Assembly (NCBI GenBank): GCA_004769085.1
Contig: DUDS01000011.1
Span: forward strand, 1-62,991
Origin: Candidatus Melainabacteria bacterium SSGW_16
GTDB lineage: Bacteria > Cyanobacteriota > Vampirovibrionia > 2-02-FULL-35-15
Reading direction: 5' to 3'
Length of the DNA: 62,991 bases
Shown here: positions 27,557-37,474 of the stretch, in pieces
How the letters are laid out: each line of letters begins with the position of its first letter
Numbering within the stretch: position 1 is the first letter of the stretch
The notes under the pieces: model-generated
Seen by the model: only the letters and a program-made list of their open reading frames with translations
What the model was told of the DNA's origin: nothing
Database searches by the model: none
Made by a program: the position numbers and the translations under genes

Positions 27557-28417
27557 ATGAAAAAAGAGAGCATTACAAAATTACATAAAAGTTTTGAAGA
27601 AGCCGCTTATCAAGAAGATGGTGTTGAATATTGGATAGCTAGAAAGCTTCAATCCTTGTTAGATTACACTGAATAGCGTAATTTTGTACAAGTAATTGAA
27701 AAAGCAAAGATTGCTTGTGAAACCGCTGATCAGGCAGTGTCCCATCATTTTGTTGGCGTCAACAAAACGATACCAATGCCTAAAGAAGCCTCTAAAGAAA
27801 TATATGACATAATGCTAACTAGATATGCTTGTTATTTAATAGCACAAAACGGAGATCCAAGAAAAGAGCAAATTGCTTTTGCCCAAAGCTACTTTGCTAT
27901 ACAAACCCGTAAGCAGGAAATTTTAGAAAAAAGAATAGAGCTGATAGAACGCTTACAAGCACGAGAAAAACTCACAGCTACTGAAAGTGAATTATCTAGA
28001 ACCATCTATGAAAAAGGAGTTGATGGTCAGGGTTTTGGACGAATTAGAAGTAAAGGAGATCAAATATTATTTGGTGGAAATACTACGTTACAAATGAAGG
28101 AAAAATTAGGGATTCCTAAAAAAAGACCACTTGCTGATTTCCTTCCAACAATAACAATAAAAGCTAAAGACCTTGCAACAGAAATTACAAACTTTAATGT
28201 TAAAAAAGCAGATCTTAAAGGTGAAGATCAAATAACTGGAGAGCATATTTAAAACAATCAAGAGGTTAGAAACTTGTTAGGTAAAAATGGTATCGTCCCC
28301 GAAAATCTACCACCTGAAGAAGATCTTAAAAAGTTAGAACGTAAGGTAAGAACAGATGATAAGAAGATACCCACCAATACCAAAGCACTTAAAGAGAAGA
28401 AGAGTGATAAGTCTTAA
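27557..28417 (+). pseudogene. dinD: dinD-like gene (DNA-damage-inducible protein D) with two in-frame stops
   Basis: One frame from the ATG at 27557 to the TAA at 28415-28417 reads as full-length DinD (about 285 residues), with LTRYACYLIAQNGDPRK in the middle and the GIVPENLPPEEDLKK end. It is broken by TAG at 27674-27676, where relatives have Trp (YTE-stop-RNF for YTEWRNF), and by TAA at 28250-28252 (GEHI-stop-NN). Both stops are single substitutions from sense codons and no frame shift is needed, so decay looks recent. The central piece 27737-28252 is the longest open part. DinD proteins carry a BRO-type N-terminus and often sit in mobile DNA. The 51-bp repeats on both sides support transfer. 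Confidence 0.85.
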
Positions 28418-28451
28418 ATCGTGGTATAACTATTACTATGCAGAGGCAGCA

Positions 28452-28502
28452 AATCTATGATCTCTAATCTTATACGTCCAGGTCAAATGCCGTCCTCCGC
28501 AA
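28452..28502 (+). repeat. 51-bp direct repeat, right copy (tRNA-3'-end-like)
   Basis: Partner of 27406-27456. It begins AATCTAT, ends CTCCGCAA and lies 36 bp before the kinase gene, so it marks the boundary between the dinD segment and the signalling island. Confidence 0.55.
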
Positions 28503-28538
28503 GTTTTGGATCTACACCAGTGGAGATTTCGCTAACTA

Positions 28539-28826
28539 ATGAAACCATTTAAAAATAATGTAGTTGTACAAGAAATTAAAAAAAATACAACTAGTAAGAA
28601 ATGGACAAACGGTACAAAGTCAAAAAGTACTAACCTGGTTTCAACAATTAGTAAGAAAAATAATCAACAACATTTTCCTATTGTTGGAATCGGTGCATCA
28701 GCTGGGGGGCTGGAAGCAACTGAGGAATTATTCAAGTACCTACCTCCAAAAACAAACATGGCATTTGTATTAGTTCAACACCTAGATCCTCATCATGAGA
28801 GCATGTTAATTGATATTCTTTACTAG
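28539..28826 (+). CDS. N-terminal fragment of CheB-CheR-histidine kinase, frameshifted
   Basis: 95 residues. After a Lys/Asn-rich tail comes the start of a CheB methylesterase domain: FPIVGIGASAGG with catalytic Ser54, then VLVQHLDPHHESML with catalytic His. The frame ends at TAG 28824-28826 just after IDIL, where relatives continue (S/T)RxTKM. That continuation is present in the +1 frame (ACT AGA AAA ACT AAA ATG from 28822), so one extra T in the run 28819-28821 splits the gene. This is one gene with 28810-32331; sequencing error and true mutation are both possible. Confidence 0.8.
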   Translation: MKPFKNNVVVQEIKKNTTSKKWTNGTKSKSTNLVSTISKKNNQQHFPIVGIGASAGGLEATEELFKYLPPKTNMAFVLVQHLDPHHESMLIDILY

Positions 28827-31800
28827 AAAAACTAAAATGGTAGTTGAAGAAGCAAAAAACAATACACCTACAAATCCTGGTCATATTTATGTTATTGCAC
28901 CAAATACAACTTTATCCATCTCAGACAATATCCTGAAAGTCTCTAAAAGATTAAAAAAAGCAGAACGTCACATGCCTATTGATCATTTCTTTAGTTCTCT
29001 TGCAAAAGACCAAGGACCTAGAGCAATTGGTGTAATCCTTTCTGGAAATGCATCAGATGGTACATTAGGTTTAAAAGCTATTAAATCTGAAGGCGGGATA
29101 ACTATTAGTCAAAGTGAAGAAACAGCAAAACATAGTGGAATGCCTCACAGTGCAATTGTTTCTGGTTGTGTAGATTTTATATTACCACCAGAAAAAATAG
29201 CTAGTGAATTAGTAAAAATTAGCAACCATCCTTATGTAAACGGTATGTCAAGTACCCCTGTTTATATAGGAGCTACTCCAAATATTAAACCCAAGGACCA
29301 GACAATATTTAGTAGAATCTTAGCTCTTTTATATAACAAAATAGGTGTTGATTTTACATATTACAAGAAACCTACAATTGTTAGGCGACTCTCGCGGCGA
29401 ATGGTATTACTTAAAATAAATAACTTAAAGAAATATCATGAGTACCTTCATAATAATCCAAGTGAAATTGTGGATCTTTATAAGGATATAACTATTCATG
29501 TTACTAGTTTTTTCCGTGATCCAGGACTGTTTAAAGTTTTAAAAAATAAGATATTTCCACAAATTATAGAAAATAATCCACCTAATTCCCCTATTAGAAT
29601 TTGGGTGCCTGGATGTTCAAGTGGAGAAGAACCATACTCTATTGCAATAAGCTTGCTTGAGTTTTTAAAAGATAAAGCTAGTAAAAGACCAATTCAAATC
29701 TTTGGTAGTGATATTGATGAAGACTTAGTTGAAAAAGCTAGAAAAGGAATCTATTTACAAAACATTAAAAAAAACGTTACAGCAGAGCAGCTAAAACAAT
29801 ACTTTGTTAAAGCAAATAATGGAGATTACCAGATAAGCAAATCTATAAGGGACTTATGTGTGTTTGCAAAGCATGACGTAACAAAAGATCCACCATTTTC
29901 TAAAGTTGACTTAATTAGTTGCCGTAATATTCTTATTTATTTTGAAAGTGCCCTGCAAAAAAAAGTAATACCAACATTTCATTATGCTTTAAATCCAAAT
30001 GGTTTTCTTGTTCTTGGACCATCAGAGACTATTAACTCACCTGTAGAAAAGTTTAACTTGGTAGATAAAAAACAAAAGATTTACTCTAAGAAAATGGGAA
30101 TTGAAACATACATTCATGGAACTAATTTCTTAGGCTTTGTTCCAAGAGAATTAAAGAAAGTCTCTGAAAGAGAGTTAACTTTACCTGTTAAACAGATGGG
30201 TGTAGTTGATATTCAAAAAGAGTGTGAACGCTTAATATTAAATAAATATGCTCCAGCAGCTGTACTTGTAAATAGTGATCTGGAAATTATTCATTTTCAA
30301 GGTAAAACCAGCTCTTACCTTGAGCCTTCTTCTGGCAGAGCTAGTTTCCAACTTATGAATATGGCAAAAGAAGGTTTAAAGATGGAGCTTAGACAAGCAG
30401 TGTCTAAAGCAATGAAAAAGAACATAATAGTTAAAAAAGAAGGAATATATATAGATCAAAATGGAAAATCAAAGGAAGTTAATATTGAAGTAAACCCTCT
30501 TAAAGATCCAGTTTCAAAAGAACGTTGCCTTTTAGTTATATTTGAAGATGCTACTTCTCATAAGAAAGAAAAAAGGGAAACTGAATATAAGATAACTAAA
30601 CCTACTAAAGTTACAAAAAAAGAAGAATCACGTCGTAATATTGCTCTTACTAAAGAACTTTCTGCTACCAAAGAATATTTGCAGTCAATAGTAGAACAAC
30701 AAGAAACCTCTAATGAAGAACTGAAATCCGCAAATGAAGAAATACTATCAAGTAATGAAGAGTTGCAAAGTACAAATGAAGAATTAGAAACTGCAAAAGA
30801 AGAACTACAGTCCACAAATGAAGAACTCACCACATTAAATGAAGAATTGCAAAATAGAAATGAAACGCTTACAAGCTTAAGTAACGATTTAAATAATGTT
30901 TTAAGCAATACTAACATTGCCATACTGATACTTGGGAGTGATTTAAGTATAAGACGTTTTACTCCTGCTGCAGAGAAGATATTTAATCTTATACCTGGTG
31001 ATATTGGTCGCTCAATTACTAATATTAAAACCAAAATCAACCTTTTTAATACCAATATTGAGGCAAAGGTCACAGAAGTGTTTGATACTCTTAAACCAAT
31101 TGAAGAAGAAGTTCAAGACAGTACAGATAAATGGTATAGCTTGCGAATAAAGCCATACCGAACAAGTGACAATAAAATAGATGGCGTAGTGATTACACTA
31201 ATTGACATACAATTACTTAAAGAAACTGAGAATATTCTCCAAGAATCTCTTTCATATTCTAATAGTATATTAGAGACTATTAAAGATCCTTTTATAATTT
31301 TAGACAAAGACTTAAGAACAGTTTCAGCAAATAATAGTTTTTATACAACTTTTAAAGTCACACAAAAAGAAACAGAAAACAAGTTGATTTATGAGCTTGG
31401 AAATAAGCAATGGAACATTCCAAGACTAAAAGAACTATTAGAAAAAATCTTACAAAACAAGACTGTGTTTAATAACTATGAAATAGGACATAACTTTGAG
31501 TCACTTGGATATAGAACTATGTTACTTAATGCACGTCAAGTCTTTAGCAAAGGTCTTGGTAAAGAACTTATCATTCTTGCTATTGAAGATATTACTGAAA
31601 GAAAAGAACTTGAAGAAGAATTAAAAAGGTCAAATGAAGAATTAGAATATCTAGCCTATTTAGCTTCTCATGACTTGCAAGAACCTCTTAGAATGATTTC
31701 AAGTTATGCCCAGCTTTTAGAAAAGCGTTACTCTGAAAAGCTTGATAAAGATGCAAAAGAGTTTATAGGTTTTATGGTTGGTGGTGTAAATAACATGAAA

Positions 31801-32331
31801 ACACTTATTAATGATTTACTAGAATATTCAAGGGTTGGAGTCAAGGAGAAATCAATAGAGGAATTCGATTGTAATGAAGTCATTAATACAGTACTTAAAA
31901 CTATTACAAATAGAATTAGTGAAACTAATTCTAAAGTAACCCATGGTTCTTTGCCAAAAGTAGAAGGAGATAAACAACAATTTATACAACTCTTTCAAAA
32001 CCTAATCTTAAATTCAATTAAATATAAAAGTGAAAATCCTCCTTGTATTCATATCTCTTCAACAAGTAGAGGTAATGAATGGTTATTTTCAGTAAAAGAC
32101 AATGGAATTGGGATTGCAAAAGAACACCAAGAACGCATATTTAAAATGTTTCAAAGGTTACATACTAAAAGTGAATATGACGGAACAGGGATAGGACTTG
32201 CTATTTGTAAAAAAATTGTTGAAAGGCATGATGGAAAAATTTGGGTTGAATCAGAAGAAGGAAAAGGTTCAACTTTTTACTTCACAATTCCACAACACGT
32301 ATATGGGGGGGGCAGAAAAGAAAATGAATAA
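28810..32331 (+). CDS. CheB-CheR-PAS hybrid histidine kinase, main part
   Basis: About 1170 residues continuing the split CheB domain; the TTG at 28810 is only the first start codon of this frame, not the true start. Domains: rest of CheB with catalytic Asp in GNASDGTLG; CheR methyltransferase (VRRLSRRM, then the SAM region VPGCSSGEEPYS); an Asn/Glu-rich coiled coil made of repeated S(T/S)NEEL units (about residues 630-690); two PAS domains; HisKA with the H-box ASHDLQEPLRM; and HATPase with NLILNSIKYK, DNGIGI and GTGIGL. No receiver is attached, but the next two genes are receivers overlapping head to tail. Probably phosphorylates the local response regulators and may methylate or demethylate a partner. 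Confidence 0.85.
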   Translation: MIFFTRKTKMVVEEAKNNTPTNPGHIYVIAPNTTLSISDNILKVSKRLKKAERHMPIDHFFSSLAKDQGPRAIGVILSGNASDGTLGLKAIKSEGGITISQSEETAKHSGMPHSAIVSGCVDFILPPEKIASELVKISNHPYVNGMSSTPVYIGATPNIKPKDQTIFSRILALLYNKIGVDFTYYKKPTIVRRLSRRMVLLKINNLKKYHEYLHNNPSEIVDLYKDITIHVTSFFRDPGLFKVLKNKIFPQIIENNPPNSPIRIWVPGCSSGEEPYSIAISLLEFLKDKASKRPIQIFGSDIDEDLVEKARKGIYLQNIKKNVTAEQLKQYFVKANNGDYQISKSIRDLCVFAKHDVTKDPPFSKVDLISCRNILIYFESALQKKVIPTFHYALNPNGFLVLGPSETINSPVEKFNLVDKKQKIYSKKMGIETYIHGTNFLGFVPRELKKVSERELTLPVKQMGVVDIQKECERLILNKYAPAAVLVNSDLEIIHFQGKTSSYLEPSSGRASFQLMNMAKEGLKMELRQAVSKAMKKNIIVKKEGIYIDQNGKSKEVNIEVNPLKDPVSKERCLLVIFEDATSHKKEKRETEYKITKPTKVTKKEESRRNIALTKELSATKEYLQSIVEQQETSNEELKSANEEILSSNEELQSTNEELETAKEELQSTNEELTTLNEELQNRNETLTSLSNDLNNVLSNTNIAILILGSDLSIRRFTPAAEKIFNLIPGDIGRSITNIKTKINLFNTNIEAKVTEVFDTLKPIEEEVQDSTDKWYSLRIKPYRTSDNKIDGVVITLIDIQLLKETENILQESLSYSNSILETIKDPFIILDKDLRTVSANNSFYTTFKVTQKETENKLIYELGNKQWNIPRLKELLEKILQNKTVFNNYEIGHNFESLGYRTMLLNARQVFSKGLGKELIILAIEDITERKELEEELKRSNEELEYLAYLASHDLQEPLRMISSYAQLLEKRYSEKLDKDAKEFIGFMVGGVNNMKTLINDLLEYSRVGVKEKSIEEFDCNEVINTVLKTITNRISETNSKVTHGSLPKVEGDKQQFIQLFQNLILNSIKYKSENPPCIHISSTSRGNEWLFSVKDNGIGIAKEHQERIFKMFQRLHTKSEYDGTGIGLAICKKIVERHDGKIWVESEEGKGSTFYFTIPQHVYGGGRKENE

Positions 32332-32797
32332 CGACAATAACAATAAAAGTAAAAAGAAAAGACAAATAGAAATTCTACTTGTAGAAGATAATCCAGGTGA
32401 TATCAGGCTTTTAAAAGAAGCTTTAAAAGAAGGCAAGATTATAAAAAATTTAAACATAGTCAATGATGGAGAAGAAGCACTAAATTATTTGCACAAACAA
32501 GGTAGATTTCTTAATTCATCTAGTCCAGATCTAATATTACTGGATTTAAATTTACCCAAAAAAGATGGTCGTGAACTATTGAAAGAAATAAAACAAGACG
32601 ACTTGCTTAAGAAGATCCCTGTAATAATTTTAACCTCTTCAACAGTAGAGAAAGATATTATAGAGGCTTACAATGACCATGCCACCTGCTACATAGTAAA
32701 ACCATACCTACTCGATGAGGTTTTAAATTTAACAAAAAAAATTGAAGATTTTTGGTTTGATTTTAGTCTTGTAAAGTTACCGCCAAATGAACAATAA
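32324..32797 (+). CDS. Rcp1-like single-domain response regulator
   Basis: 157 residues from the ATG at 32324, which overlaps the kinase stop (ATGAATAA), so translation is probably coupled. A single receiver domain: acidic pocket LVEDNPGD, phospho-acceptor Asp in LILLDLNLPKKDG, Thr/Ser in LTSS, Lys in VKPY. The insert after helix 1 and the loop YNDHATCYIVKP resemble the phytochrome-associated Rcp1 group. There is no output domain. An upstream in-frame start inside the kinase gene is unlikely. Confidence 0.85.
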   Translation: MNNDNNNKSKKKRQIEILLVEDNPGDIRLLKEALKEGKIIKNLNIVNDGEEALNYLHKQGRFLNSSSPDLILLDLNLPKKDGRELLKEIKQDDLLKKIPVIILTSSTVEKDIIEAYNDHATCYIVKPYLLDEVLNLTKKIEDFWFDFSLVKLPPNEQ

Positions 32798-33446
32798 CAC
32801 TATAAAAATCCTTTTGGTTGAAGATAATCTTGGAGATGCAAGGTTAATTCAAGAAATATTTAAAGAAGAAAAAAAACCAAAATTTGAAATTACACAGATA
32901 GATAGAATTAGTGAGGCGATGAAATGTCTTGAAGAAACTAATTTTGATGTTATTCTTTTAGATCTTTCATTGCCAGATAGTAATGGAATTGATACCTTTA
33001 GAAAAGTAAAAGCACAAAAGTCAGATCTGCCAATTGTTTTATTAACAGGGCTTGATGATGAAGCATTAGCTATTAAATGTGTTCAAGAAGGTGCTCAAGA
33101 TTATCTGGTAAAAGGACAAATAAATAACAAAGCTCTTCTTAAATCTATCCGTTATGCAATAGAAAGACATTACAAAACTAGTGAAGAAGCTCAAAGAAAA
33201 GATGGAGTTATAAAAAGCAAGTTGGCAGAATATAAAATTACAGAAAGAGAAAAAGGAATTTTATTACTTGTTGCTCTTGGTAAATCTAATGAAGAAATAT
33301 CAGAAGAATTACACTTAAGTCTTTCTACAATTAAAAATCACATGGGTAAGATATTTGCAAAACTACGGATTGATAACAGATCCCAAGCCACAGCATTTGC
33401 AGTTCAATTAGGACTATTAAAACAAGAAACAACAGAAACCCACTAA
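32787..33446 (+). CDS. NarL/FixJ-type response regulator with LuxR HTH
   Basis: 219 residues. The receiver (1-125) has LLVEDNLGDAR, Asp in VILLDLSLPDSNG, LTG and YLVKG. The LuxR-type helix-turn-helix is at about 155-210 (TEREKGILLLVALGKSNEEI, then STIKNHMGKIFAKL). Its ATG lies 11 bp inside the previous gene, so three genes (kinase, Rcp1-like, NarL-like) form one tight operon. It is the only DNA-binding regulator of the island and thus the best candidate to bind the shared leader motif TACTAAAGTA, which lies 40 bp after its own stop. Confidence 0.9.
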   Translation: MNNNTIKILLVEDNLGDARLIQEIFKEEKKPKFEITQIDRISEAMKCLEETNFDVILLDLSLPDSNGIDTFRKVKAQKSDLPIVLLTGLDDEALAIKCVQEGAQDYLVKGQINNKALLKSIRYAIERHYKTSEEAQRKDGVIKSKLAEYKITEREKGILLLVALGKSNEEISEELHLSLSTIKNHMGKIFAKLRIDNRSQATAFAVQLGLLKQETTETH

Positions 33447-33485
33447 GCAATTATTTCTTATATACATCAACTTTTACTAGCATAG

Positions 33486-33495
33486 TACTAAAGTA
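33486..33495. promoter_or_regulatory. Dyad motif TACTAAAGTA, leader 1
   Basis: TACT and AGTA form a dyad about AA. The same 10-mer occurs at 38548 and 41063, in the leaders of two other units of the island. About 30 nt further on, CTAATAGCACTAGTGCTT matches CTAATAGTACTAGTGCTT of leader 3 at 17 of 18 positions. It lies between the NarL-type gene and the small exported protein gene. Role as operator or RNA element unknown. Confidence 0.5.
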
Positions 33496-33615
33496 CAATC
33501 CAAAGGTACTGTCTAATAGCACTAGTGCTTGAGCACAGAGATTTTCAAGGCTAAAGATAACTCTAATAGATTAAAAGTATTAGCACCTATAACTTAAGTA
33601 GAGAGTCCTAGCGAA

Positions 33616-33897
33616 ATGAAAACCCAATTAAAAAACCTAGAAAATATATGTCTCTTTAATGAGAAAAGATGGCTACAAATAGTAATGATATTTGTAGCTT
33701 TTTTTATTTCAGCAGTAAATATAAATCCAGCAAGTGCAAATCCCCAAGGAACAACCACAGTAGTTTACCTTGCACCGGGTGAAGAGCTTCATTCAAAAGA
33801 TCCAAATTCTTTATCTGTTGAAGATGGTGTTATTTCAATAATTCTACAAGATGGTTTAAGAATTTCATTTGATTTTAGTGGAAAGGAAATTAACTAG
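33616..33897 (+). CDS. Small exported protein
   Basis: 93 residues. A long polar N-region (1-21) precedes a hydrophobic core (about 22-35, IVMIFVAFFISAV) and an ASA-NP cleavage-like site near 42. The mature part is about 50 residues with beta-strand-like spacing (VVYLAPGEE, ISIILQDGL, ISFDFSG). It precedes the 1171-residue secreted protein by 11 bp, so the two are likely co-expressed. Family unknown. Confidence 0.6.
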   Translation: MKTQLKNLENICLFNEKRWLQIVMIFVAFFISAVNINPASANPQGTTTVVYLAPGEELHSKDPNSLSVEDGVISIILQDGLRISFDFSGKEIN

Positions 33898-33908
33898 GAA
33901 GAAGAAAA

Positions 33909-36900
33909 ATGATTACTAAAGAAAGACTAATTCAACTAGTTGTAACCCTATTAGTTCTATGTCTTATATTTCCTTTATTTGTTATTTCACAAGACACTAA
34001 TACTATTGATTCAAGAGAGGATTTATACCTTACTTTTAAATACATGAGAGCAAAGGAAAAACTCACTATTTTCAATCATGGAGAAAAACTCTTTGTAATT
34101 GAAATGGAAGGAAGAAATTTTGATATTCATGAGTTTATTGAAAATTTAAAGAAAAGACTAGAAAGCGGAGAAATATCATATTTTAAAGATTTTAATCGCC
34201 CCTTAGATATAAGAAGAATACAAGATGATTCTAAAAGAAATTACAGAAAAGTAAAAAAAGAAAAACCTGAAAAGACATTGAAAGAACAGATAGTAGTTAA
34301 AGAATGGGATGGAGGCGGCTCAACAAATAACTGGTCTGATGCACAAAACTGGTTAGATAATACCTTGCCGACTGCATTTGACATTGCCACTTTTAAAAAC
34401 ACTTCTACAAAAAATTGCACTATTGATACAAGCATTAATGTAAGCGGCATATTAATTGATAGCAGCTATACTGGAACTATTACACAAAACTCAGGCAGTA
34501 CAATAACCTTAGGCAGTAACGGACTGGAACACAAAAATGGCACCTTAGTTTTAAGTGGCGCTGTTAATCTTGCTGGTCCGTGGCTATATGTTGGTGGGAC
34601 TATAACACCAGGTAATAGCACTGTTACCTTTGGGAATTTTGACAATGGTTCCATTTCTGGTTCTTTTACACTTAACAATGTAACTTTTAATACTAATTCA
34701 TCTTCAACGCGTACCTGGGAAATTCAAAATACACTCACTGTAAATGGAACTTTAACACTGGATAATTCAAGCACAGGTCCAATACAACTAAGGACTGGTA
34801 CAATTGCTGCAAAAGGAAACATAACGGTTGACAGTAACAATTACAATTTTGGAACGAGTACGAGCAGCGCAACAATACTTATCAACGGGACAGGAGATCA
34901 GGCATTCACAGGAAGTGCTACAAGAACTGCTGGCTCACTCCCTAAAATAAACATCAATAAATCAAGCGGGACTTTAACATTATCAGGAACTATCAGAGCT
35001 GAAGAAAACTGGACATATACTCTTGGCACGGTCAGTCCTGGATCAAGCACAGTAGTTTTTGCAGGAACAAACAATACTTCTATAAATGTAACTGGAAGCT
35101 CACATACACTTGGTAATGTTATTTTTGATACAAATTACAACGGGTCAAAAGACTGGACTATTACATCAGGCACCACCTTAATAGCATCAGGAGCACTTAC
35201 AATTGATAATTCAAATACAGGTACAATGAGGCTCTTAACTGGTGGTATTGGTGCACAGGGAGATGTAACTTTTGATAACACTGTTAGCGGTAACTCGGCT
35301 ACTACACTTTCTGGGACAAATAGTCAAACATTAAATATACAAAGTTTGCCAACCGGCACTTTTACAATAAACAAATCCTCCGGTACTGTAACACTTGCAA
35401 ATAATTTTTTACTGAATAACCAGCAGGATCTGACTATTACAAGCGGCACTTTAGATCAAGGAGCTTCTTATAACATAACTACAAACCAGGCAAGAATAAC
35501 AATTGGTGCAAGCGGGACATTAAAAAACCAGGGCACAGGCGATATTACTTTAGGTGACAAGTCAGGAGGAGATGATTTAGTTAACAGTGGAACAATTGAC
35601 TTTGATGGTGGAGGCACAGGAGAAAGTAGTCCAGATCCTATACTTATCCGTTCCAGTACTAATGGACAGCAAAGAGTCTGGTCTGGCACTGGTACATATT
35701 CTATAAAGGATATTGATTTAAAAGATCAAAACAAGTCTGGCACAGTAGTTACAGTCTTATCATCTACTAACAACGGAAATAATTCAGGATTTAATTTTAA
35801 TTTGCCGGCAATACCCTCTGTAAGTTCAGCAACAATAGCTGGATCAAATGCAGGTACAGGTGGCTCATATTCACTTAATTCAGGACAAGCATTATCTATT
35901 AACTTTACAGCAAGTGATGCAGATAGCCCAGATACAGTAACACTATCAACACCAACTGCCCCTACTGTAGGAACTTTTACAGCAGGAATGGCAGCAAATC
36001 CGGGCACAGGGACATATTCATTTACTCCTGACTCATCTCATATAGGAATGACTTATACCTTTACTGTACGGGCTACTGACAATAATAGTGCACCAAGCAG
36101 TAGTGATCTAACAATAACAGTTAATGTGATAAACAATGCTCCTGTAACTCCAATTATAAGTTCAGCAACAATAGCTGGATCAAGTGCAGGTACAGGTGGC
36201 TCATATTCACTTAATTCAGGACAAGCATTATCTATTAACTTTACAGCAAGTGATGCAGATAGCCCAGATACAGTAACACTATCAACACCAACTGCCCCTA
36301 CTGTAGGAACTTTTACAGCAGGAATGGCAGCAAATCCGGGCACAGGGACATATTCATTTACTCCTGACTCATCTCATATAGGAATGACTTATACCTTTAC
36401 TGTACGGGCTACTGACAATAATAATGTAAACTCAAGTTCAGATCTTTCAATATCTATAACACCAGTACCACCACCACCTCCTCCTCCAGCCTGTAATCTA
36501 CATACCCAATGCGGAGTATTGTGCTGTATTAAAGGTTGTTGTCCAACAAATCCAGGAACATGCATTGATTTTTCTAATTGCCTGCCACTAACTGAACCAG
36601 TAGTTGAACCAAAACCAACTCCAAAACCAATCCCTGAAGAAAAACCAACTCCAACTCCAAAACCAACTCCAAAACCAACCCCTCCTCCTAAGCCAGTGGA
36701 ACCAGAAAAACCTAAAGAACCTCCAGTAGTTGATGCACTGTTCCCAGAAGCAGTTAGACCAACAAACACAAAAGGATCTAAAGGAAAACCACCAGTTGAA
36801 CAGCCACAGATTAGTAATCTAGTACAAGCAGGCTCACCAATTAATTTTGCAATACCCATGGATTTAGTTTCCAAAGTACTTCAAAGACATCCACTAGATA

Positions 36901-37424
36901 GTACTGTCCCAGCTGCATTTGTAACAATTATTGATTTAAATAACATTGAATATCAAGTAAAAGTTAATCATTTAATTCATGATGATCTTACTAAGAGCCT
37001 AATAGTACAAACTGATATAGTCCCTGAAGAAGTTTCAAATGGTCCAGGTGCATTAATTTTATCTATTAGTGGAATACAAATAGCAAGAATAAATGTAACT
37101 ATAAGTAATAAGTTTCAACTAGAAGAAAGTCGAAATAAAAGACCTGTTATTGATTCTGTGAAAATTGTACGAGTTAAAAAAATATTGAGATTAAAGATTC
37201 TAGGTTCAAACTTTACAGGTAAAAACACTTCAATATCCTTGCTTCCTGATACAGGATTAGAACTTAAAAATTTAGTTTTTTCAAAAGGTAAAAAACACAT
37301 ATTAGCTACGTGGAAAATAATTGATGAAACCATAGAAGGAAGCCGTTCATTGGGTATTATAAATCCATTTGGACAAACGTTTACGACTATAGAAATATCA
37401 TTAAATCAAGGAGGTAAAAAGTGA
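33909..37424 (+). CDS. Large modular secreted protein
   Basis: 1171 residues. Signal peptide 1-28. A segment near 135-155 (EWDGGGSTNNWSDAQNW) opens a long beta-repeat region (about 135-630) rich in Gly, Thr, Ser and Asn, as in autotransporter-like beta-helices. Two near-identical 112-residue cadherin/Ig-like repeats follow (about 637-860), then a Cys cluster (about 860-895), a Pro/Lys hinge made of KPTP units (about 898-935), and two C-terminal beta domains, the last IPT-like (KILRLKILGSNFTG). No sortase motif or outer-membrane barrel is visible. It ends in AAGGAGGT-encoded Gly-Gly followed by a GTGA overlap with a possible tiny ORF. Confidence 0.8.
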   Translation: MITKERLIQLVVTLLVLCLIFPLFVISQDTNTIDSREDLYLTFKYMRAKEKLTIFNHGEKLFVIEMEGRNFDIHEFIENLKKRLESGEISYFKDFNRPLDIRRIQDDSKRNYRKVKKEKPEKTLKEQIVVKEWDGGGSTNNWSDAQNWLDNTLPTAFDIATFKNTSTKNCTIDTSINVSGILIDSSYTGTITQNSGSTITLGSNGLEHKNGTLVLSGAVNLAGPWLYVGGTITPGNSTVTFGNFDNGSISGSFTLNNVTFNTNSSSTRTWEIQNTLTVNGTLTLDNSSTGPIQLRTGTIAAKGNITVDSNNYNFGTSTSSATILINGTGDQAFTGSATRTAGSLPKININKSSGTLTLSGTIRAEENWTYTLGTVSPGSSTVVFAGTNNTSINVTGSSHTLGNVIFDTNYNGSKDWTITSGTTLIASGALTIDNSNTGTMRLLTGGIGAQGDVTFDNTVSGNSATTLSGTNSQTLNIQSLPTGTFTINKSSGTVTLANNFLLNNQQDLTITSGTLDQGASYNITTNQARITIGASGTLKNQGTGDITLGDKSGGDDLVNSGTIDFDGGGTGESSPDPILIRSSTNGQQRVWSGTGTYSIKDIDLKDQNKSGTVVTVLSSTNNGNNSGFNFNLPAIPSVSSATIAGSNAGTGGSYSLNSGQALSINFTASDADSPDTVTLSTPTAPTVGTFTAGMAANPGTGTYSFTPDSSHIGMTYTFTVRATDNNSAPSSSDLTITVNVINNAPVTPIISSATIAGSSAGTGGSYSLNSGQALSINFTASDADSPDTVTLSTPTAPTVGTFTAGMAANPGTGTYSFTPDSSHIGMTYTFTVRATDNNNVNSSSDLSISITPVPPPPPPPACNLHTQCGVLCCIKGCCPTNPGTCIDFSNCLPLTEPVVEPKPTPKPIPEEKPTPTPKPTPKPTPPPKPVEPEKPKEPPVVDALFPEAVRPTNTKGSKGKPPVEQPQISNLVQAGSPINFAIPMDLVSKVLQRHPLDSTVPAAFVTIIDLNNIEYQVKVNHLIHDDLTKSLIVQTDIVPEEVSNGPGALILSISGIQIARINVTISNKFQLEESRNKRPVIDSVKIVRVKKILRLKILGSNFTGKNTSISLLPDTGLELKNLVFSKGKKHILATWKIIDETIEGSRSLGIINPFGQTFTTIEISLNQGGKK
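35820..36490 (+). repeat. Tandem duplication, 336-bp period
   Basis: The block starting near 35820 recurs from about 36156 (TTCAGCAACAATAGCTGGAT begins at 35825 and 36161). The two copies are almost identical for about 265 bp, then diverge. They encode two 112-residue cadherin/Ig-like repeats, pointing to recent in-frame duplication. Confidence 0.9.
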
Positions 37425-37459
37425 AAGAAGTAATTCAATGGGCAATGGGTAAATTTTAA
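37421..37459 (+). CDS. Possible 12-residue peptide
   Basis: GTG at 37421 overlaps the stop of the preceding gene (GTGA) and is preceded by AAGGAGGT with 5 nt spacing, the strongest Shine-Dalgarno in the neighbourhood. The frame reads MKEVIQWAMGKF. The same ribosome-binding site plus GTG recurs at 38292-38312. No family is known. The site may simply be the Gly-Gly codons of the upstream gene. Confidence 0.25.
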   Translation: MKEVIQWAMGKF

Positions 37460-37474
37460 CTGTGAGGTATAAAA

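Noticed and set aside
27674..28252. Alternative genetic code with reassigned TAG or TAA
   Set aside because: Both codons are used as the normal ends of many intact genes in this window.
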